A program made the translations under genes and the position numbers. This document shows positions 10,269 to 19,025 of a stretch of 33,913 nt of DNA, in pieces. The DNA is taken from positions 1-33,913 of the forward strand of contig CAOJQV010000013.1 of assembly GCA_948441945.1 (NCBI GenBank). The letters run 5' to 3'. The notes below the pieces were generated by a model that did not search any database, had not been told where the DNA came from, and saw only the letters and a program-made list of their open reading frames with translations. The stretch comes from an uncultured Clostridium sp. Its GTDB lineage: Bacteria > Bacillota > Clostridia > TANB77 > CAG-508. Numbering within the stretch: position 1 is the stretch's first letter; each line of letters opens with the position of its first letter.

Positions 10269-10423
10269 CTGTTACATCCTTTCAATCCTATATAAAATAG
10301 GAAGTACTTTTATTAATAGTATATTTTATTCTACATATTATTCATTTGTTCATTACTAAATAAAATTGCATATTGCAATTCTAACACAATTTTATAAATT
10401 TGGCAATTTTTTTTCATAAACTT

Positions 10424-10452
10424 GTCATATACTTTTGAACAAAGCAATATAA
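10424..10452 (+). promoter_or_regulatory. Possible sigma-E-type promoter of spoIVA
   Basis: GTCATATA (10424-10431) and CAATATAA (10445-10452), 13 bp apart, resemble the mother-cell sigma-E elements (-35 like TCATATT, -10 like CATACAAT). spoIVA is a sigma-E gene in known spore formers. The match to the -10 is partial. Confidence 0.4.
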
Positions 10453-10508
10453 ATTAATTAAAGTTATTTGGTACAAACATTTTCTTGAATTTAAAAGGAG
10501 GTATATAG

Positions 10509-11987
10509 ATGGAAAATTCAAATTTATATCAGGACATTAGTAAAAGAACAGATGGTGACATTTATGTTGGAGTTGTTGGTCCTGTGCGTACTGGTAAATC
10601 TACTTTTATTAAAAATTTTATGGATTTATTGGTAATTCCAAATATTGATAATGAGTATAAAAAAGAAAGGGCAAGAGATGAGCTTCCTCAAAGTGCAGGA
10701 GGAAGAACTATTATGACTACAGAGCCAAAATTCATTCCTAATGAAGCAATTGAAATAACTTTAGATGATAATCTAAAATTCAAAACTAGACTTGTTGATT
10801 GTGTAGGATATTTGGTTGATAATGCAATAGGATATTTAGAAGATGATATGCCTAGAATGGTTAAAACTCCATGGTCTGATGAAGAAATGCCTTTTGAAAC
10901 TGCTGCCGAAATTGGAACTAAAAAAGTAATTGATGAGCATTCAACAATAGGAGTTCTAGTTACTACTGATGGTACTATTACTGATATTCCAAGAGAAGAT
11001 TATATAATAGCAGAAGAACGAGTTGTGTCTGAATTAAAAGCTTTAGATAAACCATTTATTATTCTTTTAAATTCTGAAGACCCAAATTCAGAATATACAC
11101 AAGAATTAGCAGAAAAGTTATCAGATAAATATCAAACAAGTGTCATGCCAATTAATTGTGCAAACCTTACTATTAATGACATTAATACAATGTTTTCTAA
11201 AATTTTATATGAATTTCCAGCTCAACAGATTGCTATTAAACTTCCTCGTTGGATTGATGGTTTAGATTTTTCTCATCCTATTAAAGCTGAGTTATTTAAT
11301 GAAATTAAAGAGGCTTTTGAAGATATTCATGTGTTAAAGGATATTAGAAATTGTACTAAAAGAATTTCTAAAACTGAAATTATTTCTCGAACATCAATAT
11401 CTAATATTGAGTTAGGCTCTGGAAATATCAAGGTTGAAATTGATTTAAAAGAGGAATTATTCTATCAAGTTTTAACAGAAATTACTGGTGTTACTGTACA
11501 AAATGAAGGTGATTTGTTTAGTATTATTTCTGAACTATCAAGTGCTAAGAAAAAGTATGATAAAATAGAGTATGCTTTAGAAGAAGTAAATGCTAAGGGT
11601 TATGGAATTGTTACACCTTCTATTGATGAGCTTGAATTAGATGAACCTGAAATGGTAAAACAGGGTTCAAGATTTGGTGTTAAATTAAAGGCTACTGCCC
11701 CTAGTATACATTTGATAAGAACAAATGTAACTACTGAGGTATCTCCTATAGTTGGTTCTGAAAAACAATCTGAAGAATTAGTAAATTACTTACTTTCTGG
11801 ATTTGAAAATGACCCTAAACAAATTTGGGAATCTAATATTTTTGGAAAAAGTTTGCATGAGCTTGTAAATGAAGGATTACAAACTAAACTTTCAAAAATG
11901 CCTGAGGAAGCTCAATTAAAGCTTCAAGAAACTCTTGAACGTATTGTAAATGAAGGTTCAGGCGGATTAATCTGTATAATATTATAG
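10509..11987 (+). CDS. spoIVA: Stage IV sporulation protein A, spore coat ATPase
   Basis: A 492-residue ATPase that polymerises on the outer forespore membrane and forms the base of the spore coat, anchored by SpoVM. The N-terminal TRAFAC GTPase-like domain has Walker A GPVRTGKS (24-31), and RTIMTTEPKF and DCVGY follow as Walker B-like elements. The central helical region and the C-terminal segment end in GGLICIIL. SpoIVA normally ends in a hydrophobic, glycine-bearing tail needed for localisation. Length equals the B. subtilis protein. AAGGAGG lies 8 bases before the ATG. It is monocistronic with its own terminator. Its presence marks the organism as spore-forming. Confidence 0.97.
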   Translation: MENSNLYQDISKRTDGDIYVGVVGPVRTGKSTFIKNFMDLLVIPNIDNEYKKERARDELPQSAGGRTIMTTEPKFIPNEAIEITLDDNLKFKTRLVDCVGYLVDNAIGYLEDDMPRMVKTPWSDEEMPFETAAEIGTKKVIDEHSTIGVLVTTDGTITDIPREDYIIAEERVVSELKALDKPFIILLNSEDPNSEYTQELAEKLSDKYQTSVMPINCANLTINDINTMFSKILYEFPAQQIAIKLPRWIDGLDFSHPIKAELFNEIKEAFEDIHVLKDIRNCTKRISKTEIISRTSISNIELGSGNIKVEIDLKEELFYQVLTEITGVTVQNEGDLFSIISELSSAKKKYDKIEYALEEVNAKGYGIVTPSIDELELDEPEMVKQGSRFGVKLKATAPSIHLIRTNVTTEVSPIVGSEKQSEELVNYLLSGFENDPKQIWESNIFGKSLHELVNEGLQTKLSKMPEEAQLKLQETLERIVNEGSGGLICIIL

Positions 11988-11993
11988 AAAATA

Positions 11994-12042
11994 AAAATGT
12001 GAAACTTTTTTAAGAATTTTACTTGAATTTGTTTCACATTTT
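11994..12042. terminator. Bidirectional terminator between spoIVA and the NTPase gene
   Basis: AAAATGTGAAAC (11994-12005) pairs perfectly with GTTTCACATTTT (12031-12042) around a 25-base loop. It lies seven bases after the spoIVA stop and also just after the end of the convergent NTPase gene. Confidence 0.8.
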
Positions 12043-12048
12043 ATATTA

Positions 12049-12579
12049 TTATCTCCAATTTTCATTAATATATTTAGTTAAAGCCATAATAAACGCCATC
12101 TCTGTAAGATCAATTCTTGTTATTTTATTATGTGTTAATAATTGAATTCCCCCACCATTATTATGTCTTTCTTCATCTTTATAAAACACTTTGTCCATTA
12201 CTTGACTTAGGTCTGTATCTATAATATCTTGAACAAGACCATCTGGCACTGGAAATGATGGGCTTGTTCCATAGCTTTCAAAATTATTGTTATCTTCAAT
12301 TATTGCAATGTTTGTAATCATCCATCTTCCTAGTAAGTTAGTTATTCCACTTTCTATTGATAAATATAAGTCCGCTTCTTTATTATTTTTTTGTGCATAT
12401 TTTTTTAAATTTTTCACTCTATTTTTTGCACCATTATATATTTCGTCATTTACTGGTTGTTCGCTTACTTCTGATTCTACTTGTATGCCTTCTATTTTTA
12501 TGTCTTCAAAATAATTTTGTAATGCTCTTTTTGCTCCTTCTATTTTTCCTTGATTTTTTGTTGCTATTAGTACTTTCAT
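12049..12579 (-). CDS. DUF84/YjjX-type inosine/xanthosine triphosphatase
   Basis: A 176-residue protein expected to hydrolyse non-canonical purine NTPs (ITP/XTP) and keep them out of nucleic acids. The N-terminus MKVLIATKNQGKIEGAK is the substrate-binding start of this fold. EQPVNDEIYNGAKNR, LYLSIESGI, TSPSFPVP and NNGGGIQLLT follow in the order seen in the NTPase_I-T (DUF84) family. It lies three bases downstream of a broken Nudix gene on the same strand, so it was probably co-transcribed in a small nucleotide-clean-up operon. It is intact, unlike its upstream neighbours. Confidence 0.85.
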   Translation of the reverse strand: MKVLIATKNQGKIEGAKRALQNYFEDIKIEGIQVESEVSEQPVNDEIYNGAKNRVKNLKKYAQKNNKEADLYLSIESGITNLLGRWMITNIAIIEDNNNFESYGTSPSFPVPDGLVQDIIDTDLSQVMDKVFYKDEERHNNGGGIQLLTHNKITRIDLTEMAFIMALTKYINENWR

Positions 12580-12581
12580 AA

Positions 12582-13151
12582 TTAATTCTCCCTATATTTA
12601 TCTAATTTCTCGTTTAGCTTTTTATAAACTCGCTCAATCATCCACTTTTCAGTTACTACTTTTTCTATATCTTCTATATTAATCCATTTAACACCACTAT
12701 TTTCGTCTTCTTTTATTTTTAGAGTTTCTTTTTCATCTACTTCTAATAAATAAGTTAAGTTCAAATGAACGTGTGATGATACATATTTTCCTTTCTTCAG
12801 ATGTCCATTTACACATATTATTTCTAATGAAAATATGTCTTTGTTAAGTACTTTTACATTTTCTACTCCACTTTCTTCTTTTAGTTCTCTAATTGCTGTA
12901 CCTAGTAAGTCTGATTCACCATCAGCATGTCCTCCTGTCCATGCTCATGATTTATATATATTATGATATATCATTAAGACTTTTGTTTTTTCTTTGTTTA
13001 TTGCCCAAGATGATGCTGTAAAATGTCCAAATTCATTATTTCTTGTGAGTACATCATCAAATGTGTTTATGTATTTTAATATTGTTTGTTTGTCTTTTTC
13101 TTCTTGTTCATTGTATGGTTTGTAGTTTTCTATTTGTTCTTTTAGGTTCAT
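12582..13151 (-). pseudogene. Nudix hydrolase with an in-frame TGA
   Basis: A single open frame of 190 codons runs from the ATG at 13151 to the TAA at 12582, broken only by TGA at 12945-12947. Before the stop it reads to MIYHNIYKS. After it, AWTGGHADGE and AIRELKEESGV follow in the same frame. In relatives as I recall them, this position is Trp (S-W-A-W-T-G-G-H), so TGG to TGA is a one-base nonsense change. The Nudix box keeps RELKEESG, but the preceding conserved Glu position is Ser. Translation would give a 68-residue stub. It is either a recent pseudogene or a base-call error. GGTTTTTTCC separates it from a poor ribosome site upstream. Confidence 0.8.
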
Positions 13152-13173
13152 GGTTTTTTCCCTTTTCTATTCC

Positions 13174-13831
13174 TTATAAAATTATTTCATCTAAATCATT
13201 TGGAACATAAACATTTCCATTAAAGTTTTCTTTTGCTTCTTTTATATACATTTCTTTTCTATTTTTGCCTAGGTTCTCTTGTGTATGCCATAATACTAAA
13301 TTCTTCGCTCCTATATTTTGTGCTTTTATACTAGCTGATTTTACTGTATCATGATTCTTTTCTCTTGGTTTGTATTTATCTGATTCAGTTTCTAAACAAA
13401 AAGATTCATGTAATAAATAATCCATATTTCTTACATCTTCATATAATTTCTCATCTAATGGTTCATCTGTCTATAAATTGTTGTTGTTCTTTTCTTAATA
13501 AATTCTTAATTTGCCATCTAATAATTTGAGCTACTTCATCATGGCAGTATATATTTAGAACACCTCCATAAGTTCCTTTTCGCATTGCCATATCTACAAA
13601 TCTATATATCCATAACATACCATATAAATGGTCTATATGTTTATGAGATATAAATACATTATGAATTTTGGTTAAATCTATATTTGCTCTATTAAATTGC
13701 TTTAAAATCCCATTTCCTCCACCTGTATCTACTAACAAATATTCTCCATTACTATCTTCTAAAACGAAACAAGTATTAAAATTTTCTATAACACTTGCTG
13801 TTCCTGTTCCCAAAACTATAATTCTTTCCAT
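13174..13831 (-). pseudogene. Metallo-beta-lactamase (RNase Z-like) hydrolase, internally deleted and frameshifted
   Basis: The first part (13831-13463) starts MERIIVLGTGTA, continues to LLVDTGGGNG and has the metal motif SHKHIDHLYG, then stops after QQQFIDR. The second part continues in another frame from about 13462 to 13174. It starts with DEPLDEKLYEDVRN, contains YLLHESFCLE and NLVLWHTQEN, and ends in YVPNDLDEIIL, the usual end of this MBL subfamily. The whole locus covers about 219 codons. I recall relatives at about 260, so a central block of some 40-60 codons seems to be lost at the junction near 13460, with the frame broken there. It is very probably non-functional. Confidence 0.8.
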
Positions 13832-13855
13832 AATAAAACCACCTCTTAAATAATT

Positions 13856-14299
13856 TTATGAATTATATTTTTTATTATTAAATATCTCCAAAGGATATAT
13901 ATTGTTAGTTTCAACATCTTCAACTGTCTTTATAGCACTTTCATACCCTCTTAGTTCTTCCTTTTTCATTTTTTTAATATCTTCAATTTTAATCCATTTA
14001 ACTTCTAATATTTCTTCTTTATCAAATGAAATATTTTCTTCAACTATTTCTGCCAAAAATCTTATTAATATATGTGTTTCTTTTTCTAAGTCAATATTAA
14101 TAATAGGTAAAACTCCTACAAGCTTAACTTTGCATCCAGTCTCTTCAAAAGTCTCTCTTTTTGCTCCATCTATTATTTTTACAAATTCTTCTAAATGTCC
14201 TGCTGGAAAGTTCCATTGCCCATAAATTTCTTTTTTTGCTTCTTTTACCATTAATATTTTATTATCTTTTTTAATTATGCAACCTGTTATGACTTTCAC
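13856..14299 (-). CDS. Nudix hydrolase
   Basis: A 147-residue Nudix pyrophosphohydrolase. The fold starts MKVITGCIIKKDNKILMVKE. The Nudix box is in AGHLEEFVKIIDGAKRE and TFEETGC. The metal-binding REx2EE part is complete, but the first conserved Glu of the box (after the GHLEE stretch) is Val, which may lower activity. The substrate cannot be told; relatives act on (d)NTPs or nucleotide sugars. It lies 24 bases upstream of the broken MBL gene on the same strand and belongs to the same degrading cluster. No clear AGGAGG is seen before the ATG at 14299, so translation may be weak. Confidence 0.78.
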   Translation of the reverse strand: MKVITGCIIKKDNKILMVKEAKKEIYGQWNFPAGHLEEFVKIIDGAKRETFEETGCKVKLVGVLPIINIDLEKETHILIRFLAEIVEENISFDKEEILEVKWIKIEDIKKMKKEELRGYESAIKTVEDVETNNIYPLEIFNNKKYNS

Positions 14300-14331
14300 T
14301 TTTATTCTTCTTATTTTTTAAATAATACTAT

Positions 14332-14390
14332 CTACTCCATTTCTTTTAGTAGTTTATCTAAGAAAATTGCAACACCATCTTCATCATTAG
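14332..14390 (-). pseudogene. 3' remnant of a Cof-type HAD hydrolase
   Basis: A short frame reads SNDEDGVAIFLDKLLKEME and then TAG. It is directly preceded by a TAA. 'SN(D/E)DGVA..L.K.L' is the usual C-terminus of Cof/HAD-IIB phosphatases. No other part of such a gene is visible upstream (14391-14500), so this looks like a leftover tail of a deleted gene. Confidence 0.5.
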
Positions 14391-14500
14391 ATTATGTAAT
14401 ATACTATCACAAGTCAATTAATTTTTCAATAAAAGCTTCTCTAATTTATGTAAAATATTAAATTAAAGTAACATTCTTGTCTTTTACAAGATGTTCAAAT

Positions 14501-14549
14501 AATAAATAAAAAGAAGCATCGTCAATCCCAATGCTTCTTTTTATTTATT
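14501..14549. terminator. Strong terminator after the ABC exporter operon
   Basis: A perfect 18-bp stem (14501-14518 with 14532-14549) carries AAGAAGCA/TGCTTCTT at its tip and A/T runs at its base. It starts one base from the stop of the ABC gene on the minus strand. Confidence 0.9.
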
Positions 14550-14550
14550 A

Positions 14551-16219
14551 TCAAACCACTCTTTCCACAATCTCCCCATCACTCATTTTTATAACATCAT
14601 CACACTTTCTTATAGAAGACAATCTATGAGCGACAATAATTGTAATCTTATCCTTAGAAATCTCATCAATTGCATTTTGAATCAACATCTCTGACTCATA
14701 ACTCAAATGTGAAGTAACCTCATCTAAAATAATAACATCTGACTCTTTCGCCATTACCCTTGCAAAATTCAATAATTGCTTTTCTCCGAGTTGATAAAAT
14801 ATCTGGATTATCATATATATTTGTATCATACCCATTTTCTAACCTCATAACTCTATCATGAAGTTTTAACTTTTTAAAAATCTCAACTATTTTCTCTCTA
14901 CTAATATTTTCATTAACAAACCTAATATTATCAACAATAGTATTTGGGAAAATTTCAATATTTTGCATAACATATCCTATCTTTTCTCTTAAAGACTTAA
15001 TACTATACTCCCTATAATCTCTACCATTAATTTTTATCTGACCTGTCACTGGCTCATAAAACCTACACAAAAGTCCTGTAACAGTTGTCTTACCCGCACC
15101 AGTTCTTCCAGTCAAAGCAACTTTCTTTTTACTATCTATATACAAAGAAAAATTCTTAATATTTTTTTGATTATCATCATAAGAAAAATTTACATCAGCA
15201 AACTCAATAGATTTTACTTCTTGTAACTCTTCTCCTTCCTCAAGTTCTTCAACATTAGCATTGTTTAAAAATTCTAGAATCTTAGAATAAGATATATAAG
15301 ATTTATTTATATTTGTTAAATGCCTTGAGAACCAGTCAAAATTATATTTTAGATGACCACTATATTCAAGTAAAATTTCTACTTGTGCATAAGTAGCAAT
15401 TCCTGACATTATCGAAATTCCAACTTTATATAAAATAATACATGATGCAAATGATGTAATAAATGAAAATATATTATTATATATCGAAATTACCTTTTCA
15501 AGTTTATCATTACAATTCATATATTCTTTTAATTTTTCATCTAACTCATTTTCTTTTTCTTTTACAATATCTAAGATTTTGATACTTAGAAAACCATTTA
15601 TTCCTTCATTTATTAGACTATATAATTGTATATTTATTTTTCTAATATCTTTAATTAATTTTATAGTTTTTCTATTAAAAAATAATGTTACTAAAAATCC
15701 TAATAGATAAAGTCCCAAAATTAATAAAGTTACATTAACATTTACAATCATCATAAATACTGCAATTATAGTAAATCTACCTAATCCCAAGAAAAACATT
15801 TCTGCAACAATGTCAGCAAATAGTCTTCCTGCTAGATTTACATCATTATTTAAAAATTGCAAAATAGTCCCTGTTTCATTATAATCATAAAACTTAGTGT
15901 TAACTTCTTGTAATTTACTAAATATTTTTTCTCTTAAATTTCCTTGTATTTTTCTCTCTAATATACATCTAATTTCACAATGTTTTAATACTAAAAAATA
16001 TTCAACTATTAAATATACCATATATAAAATCGAAAAAAATATTAGGCCTTTTATATTTCCTGTTGGAATTTCTACATCTAAAACTTTTTCAATTATTCTT
16101 GGTAGAATTATAATCTCTGAAAGCTCTGTAAATTCTACAACTATAAATAGAATAATAAATTGCTTATGATAGCCTGTATCTTTATACATTTCTTTTATCT
16201 TACTTAATATATTTCTCAT
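14551..16219 (-). pseudogene. ABC exporter half (membrane + ATPase), one-base frameshift
   Basis: The locus codes for a type IV ABC exporter half of about 555 residues: six membrane segments, then an ATPase with Walker A TGRTGAGKT and a Q-loop region (GYVMQNIEIFP). The frame then breaks just before the ABC signature. Reading through, a single extra base near 14788 (G on the plus strand) turns the expected LSTGEKQLLNFARV into LSTRRKAI and a premature stop at 14720. The rest (VIILDEVTSHLS and IIVAHRLSS with the H-loop His) is intact in the other frame to 14551. It is the second gene of a pair, eight bases after the partner ATPase. It is either a recent inactivation or a sequencing error. The truncated form would lack signature, Walker B and H-loop. 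Confidence 0.88.
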
Positions 16220-16227
16220 TTTAAATC

Positions 16228-17970
16228 CTATATAATATTTTCCTTTATTTTAATTAAATTATTATAATCTGTATTTTCTTCTATTAATTGTGTATGATGT
16301 CCCGTAAAAGTTGTTTTTCTATTGATAAATATAACTTTATCTACATCATTTGTAATTTCTAAGTCATTACTTATAAATATAATTGTCTTATTGTTATATT
16401 TATTTTTCATATTGTTTAAAATTCTTTTCTTAGTTAAATTATCTACTTTATTAAGTGCTTCATCTAAAATTATAATTGGCTTCTCATTTATTAATCCTCT
16501 TGCAATACATATTCTCTGTTTTTGACCTCCTGATAGTTTTACACCATTTTCTCCAATTAAAGTTTTATAATGTTCTTTAAATCTTGTAATGTCATAATAT
16601 ATTTCACAATTTTTTGAGACTTCTTCTATTTTCTCAATATTATGATTTTTTAATAAAGATATGTTTTCTAATATACTTCCTGAGAATAAATACGATTCTC
16701 CTAAAATTAACTCTAAATATTTCCTTATATTGCTTTTGTTTGATATTTTTAAATTATGATTGTTAATATAGATGTTTCCATCATAGTCATAAAAACCTAA
16801 CATTGCTTTTGCTATAATACTTTTTCCGCTTCCATTGTCTCCAATTATTGCTACTTTTTCTCCTCTTTTTATTATGAAGTTTAGATTTTCTAAAACTTTA
16901 ACTTTATTTATGTATATATTTACATTACTAAAAATAATATCTCCATCTAAATCATATTCTTCTTTTGAATTATCTTCTTCCTCTAATTTTATAATTTTAT
17001 TTAATCTCTTTACTGTTACGCAAAAGTTATTTATACTCTCCATATTAGCACCTAATTTTAACATGCAATTAAATATGTTATAAGTTAAACTCATAATTGC
17101 ACTTAATGCTCCTAATGTCATTTTTCCTTTTATGACTGATATTCCACATATTATATAAAGTATTGGTGTATTAAAATATGTTATATGGTCACTTAATATC
17201 TCATAAAATAGTGCTAGCTTCACTACTTTTACTGATGTATCTGTAACATCATTATTTAATTTTTTATATTTTTCCTTTTCATTTTCTTGTTTATTTAAAA
17301 TTCTTATAAATTTAAAGTTATTTATATTTACTAATGTATGTTTTAATAGCTTTTTCTTTTTTGTTATAAGTTCGTCAACTTTTATATTTAACTCTTTGAA
17401 ATACCATATTGAAAACAATATCATAATACTAATAACTATAAATAAGTAAATTAAAATAATTGCATCCATTTTTACGCTTTCTCTAAAAATAAATACTCCT
17501 AAAAATATAGTATCTAATATTAGATTAAATTGATTGTAAAAAAAGCTAGCACATACTTCTGCATCATCATTTATTCTTTGTAATAACTCTTCTTTATCTG
17601 TTGAATTATAACTTTTATATTCCAAGTTTAAAATGTGTTTATATAAGCTAATCTTTAGGTTTTTTATGATGTTTAATTTGAATTTACTTGTTATTCTGTT
17701 TCTAACATGGTTTATTATCATAAGAGCAATGTTAAAAATAACAATTCCTATAATAAATATTATTAAATTGTTAATTTGATTAGAGCTTAATATTGTTCTC
17801 ATATATTCAGGTATTGTTTCATTATTTTTAAACAATACTACATCTATTGTGTATTGTATATACCTTGCAATTTCAAGTGTAATATACGAACATAATATAC
17901 TTGAAATCATCAAAAATAAAATATACCTTTTTGTTGATGCTAAAGCTATATTCAATATATTTTTCTTCAT
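16228..17970 (-). CDS. ABC exporter half (membrane + ATPase)
   Basis: A 580-residue ABC transporter half with six N-terminal membrane helices (about 1-310). Its ATPase (about 340-570) has Walker A GDNGSGKS, signature LSGGQKQR and Walker B IIILDEALNKVD. The H-loop His is replaced by Asn (FISNDLEI). In heterodimeric exporters one ATP site is often degenerate, so this half may depend on its partner's site, which here is frameshifted. The substrate is unknown; a peptide, lipid or drug is possible. It lies downstream of a small disrupted ORF (17983-18110) and an AraC-type gene, all on the minus strand. The ribosome site is weak (AAGGATTTAAAAATG). Confidence 0.9.
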   Translation of the reverse strand: MKKNILNIALASTKRYILFLMISSILCSYITLEIARYIQYTIDVVLFKNNETIPEYMRTILSSNQINNLIIFIIGIVIFNIALMIINHVRNRITSKFKLNIIKNLKISLYKHILNLEYKSYNSTDKEELLQRINDDAEVCASFFYNQFNLILDTIFLGVFIFRESVKMDAIILIYLFIVISIMILFSIWYFKELNIKVDELITKKKKLLKHTLVNINNFKFIRILNKQENEKEKYKKLNNDVTDTSVKVVKLALFYEILSDHITYFNTPILYIICGISVIKGKMTLGALSAIMSLTYNIFNCMLKLGANMESINNFCVTVKRLNKIIKLEEEDNSKEEYDLDGDIIFSNVNIYINKVKVLENLNFIIKRGEKVAIIGDNGSGKSIIAKAMLGFYDYDGNIYINNHNLKISNKSNIRKYLELILGESYLFSGSILENISLLKNHNIEKIEEVSKNCEIYYDITRFKEHYKTLIGENGVKLSGGQKQRICIARGLINEKPIIILDEALNKVDNLTKKRILNNMKNKYNNKTIIFISNDLEITNDVDKVIFINRKTTFTGHHTQLIEENTDYNNLIKIKENII

Positions 17971-17982
17971 TTTTAAATCCTT

Positions 17983-18110
17983 TTAAAATTTTAGATTAAT
18001 CTCTTGTTCTTTGTTTTCAAGATTACTTAAATAGTCTATACCTTCATCTATATAATCAATATGGAATCTGTATATTCTCTTTCATTTATAGTAAAGTTAT
18101 CTATTTTCAT
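17983..18110 (-). pseudogene. Small disrupted ORF upstream of the ABC exporter
   Basis: From the ATG at 18110 the frame reads MKIDNFTINEREYTDS and stops four codons later. In another frame, starting exactly at that point, an acidic stretch HIDYIDEGIDYLSNLENKEQ continues to a TAA at 17983. Restoring one missing base joins them into a peptide of about 42 residues. Because it lies just before an exporter pair, it could have encoded a small exported or leader-like peptide or an immunity factor, but there is no Gly-Gly site or Cys. No family is recognised. The unbroken reading is a 20-residue peptide. Confidence 0.4.
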
Positions 18111-18218
18111 AATTATTACCTTTTTATATTATAGTATGATTTGATTTAAATGATTAAACTTTTTAGATTCCAGTTTTGTTTATATTGCTTTTGATAAAAT
18201 TATAGAAGAAGAACAACT

Positions 18219-19025
18219 TTAAATTTGTTCTTCTTTTATAGGAATATATATATAACAATTATTATTTGTATATAACTCAAAACTAAAATTTTCGTCAACA
18301 TTATAATTTGTAGACTGTAACCATTGTTTATATATTGTATTTTCTGTATCTACTATATCTTTTTGTTCTCGTGAGCCTACTTCAAATACTGCATATTTCC
18401 CTTTTGGTATAACAAATTCTTCAGCTCCATCAAATTTTTCTATGCTTCCTACATAATAATTTTTAGTCATACCATCCTCTGTTGATATTCCATACATACC
18501 AATTTCATTAAATTTTTTATGTAGTCCATTTTCTTTTATCTCTGTATATAAATTTCTTATTTTGAATAATAAATCATCTTTTCTAATGGCTGATACTCCT
18601 ACACAATATACAACGATATCATTTATTTCTCTAATTTTATAATTAAGTTTTTGGCATAATTCATTGTTATTATTAAAGTTTATAATTGGAAACAATGTAT
18701 AACTTTCATTCGACGTTTTACATTCATTTGGCGTAATTCCAAACATATTTTTAAATGCTCTTGAAAAAGATATTGCTGAATCATATCTATATTTAACTGC
18801 TAAATCTACTATTTTTATATCTGTTGTTTTTAGTTCTTCATAAGCTTTGCTTAGTCTTCTTTTTCTTATATATTCAGATATTGATATATTAGTTAAAAAC
18901 ATAAATATTCTTTGTAATGAATATTCTGATACACCTACTATTTTTGCTAATTTTTTATAATCAATATCTTCTGTTAAATTTTCTTCTATATATTCTATCA
19001 TTTCATTTAAATATTCAAAGTTCAT
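18219..19025 (-). CDS. AraC-type regulator with C-terminal GyrI-like effector domain
   Basis: A 268-residue transcription regulator. The N-terminal DNA-binding domain (about 1-105) has two helix-turn-helix units, DYKKLAKIVGVSEYSLQRIF and IVDLAVKYRYDSAISFSRAF, ending FGITPNE as in AraC/XylS proteins. The C-terminal half (about 125-265) resembles the GyrI-like/AraC effector-binding domain that binds small hydrophobic ligands. The start is the ATG at 19025 with AGAGGAG upstream. It overlaps the rlmN stop as ATGA, so it is translationally coupled as the last gene of the prmC operon. It lies upstream of the ABC exporter on the same strand and could regulate it (inference). Confidence 0.87.
   Translation of the reverse strand: MNFEYLNEMIEYIEENLTEDIDYKKLAKIVGVSEYSLQRIFMFLTNISISEYIRKRRLSKAYEELKTTDIKIVDLAVKYRYDSAISFSRAFKNMFGITPNECKTSNESYTLFPIINFNNNNELCQKLNYKIREINDIVVYCVGVSAIRKDDLLFKIRNLYTEIKENGLHKKFNEIGMYGISTEDGMTKNYYVGSIEKFDGAEEFVIPKGKYAVFEVGSREQKDIVDTENTIYKQWLQSTNYNVDENFSFELYTNNNCYIYIPIKEEQI

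Noticed and set aside
12582..13151. Genome-wide reassignment of TGA to Trp
   Set aside because: TGA ends several intact genes at the right place (rlmN, DUF421), and Trp codons elsewhere are TGG.
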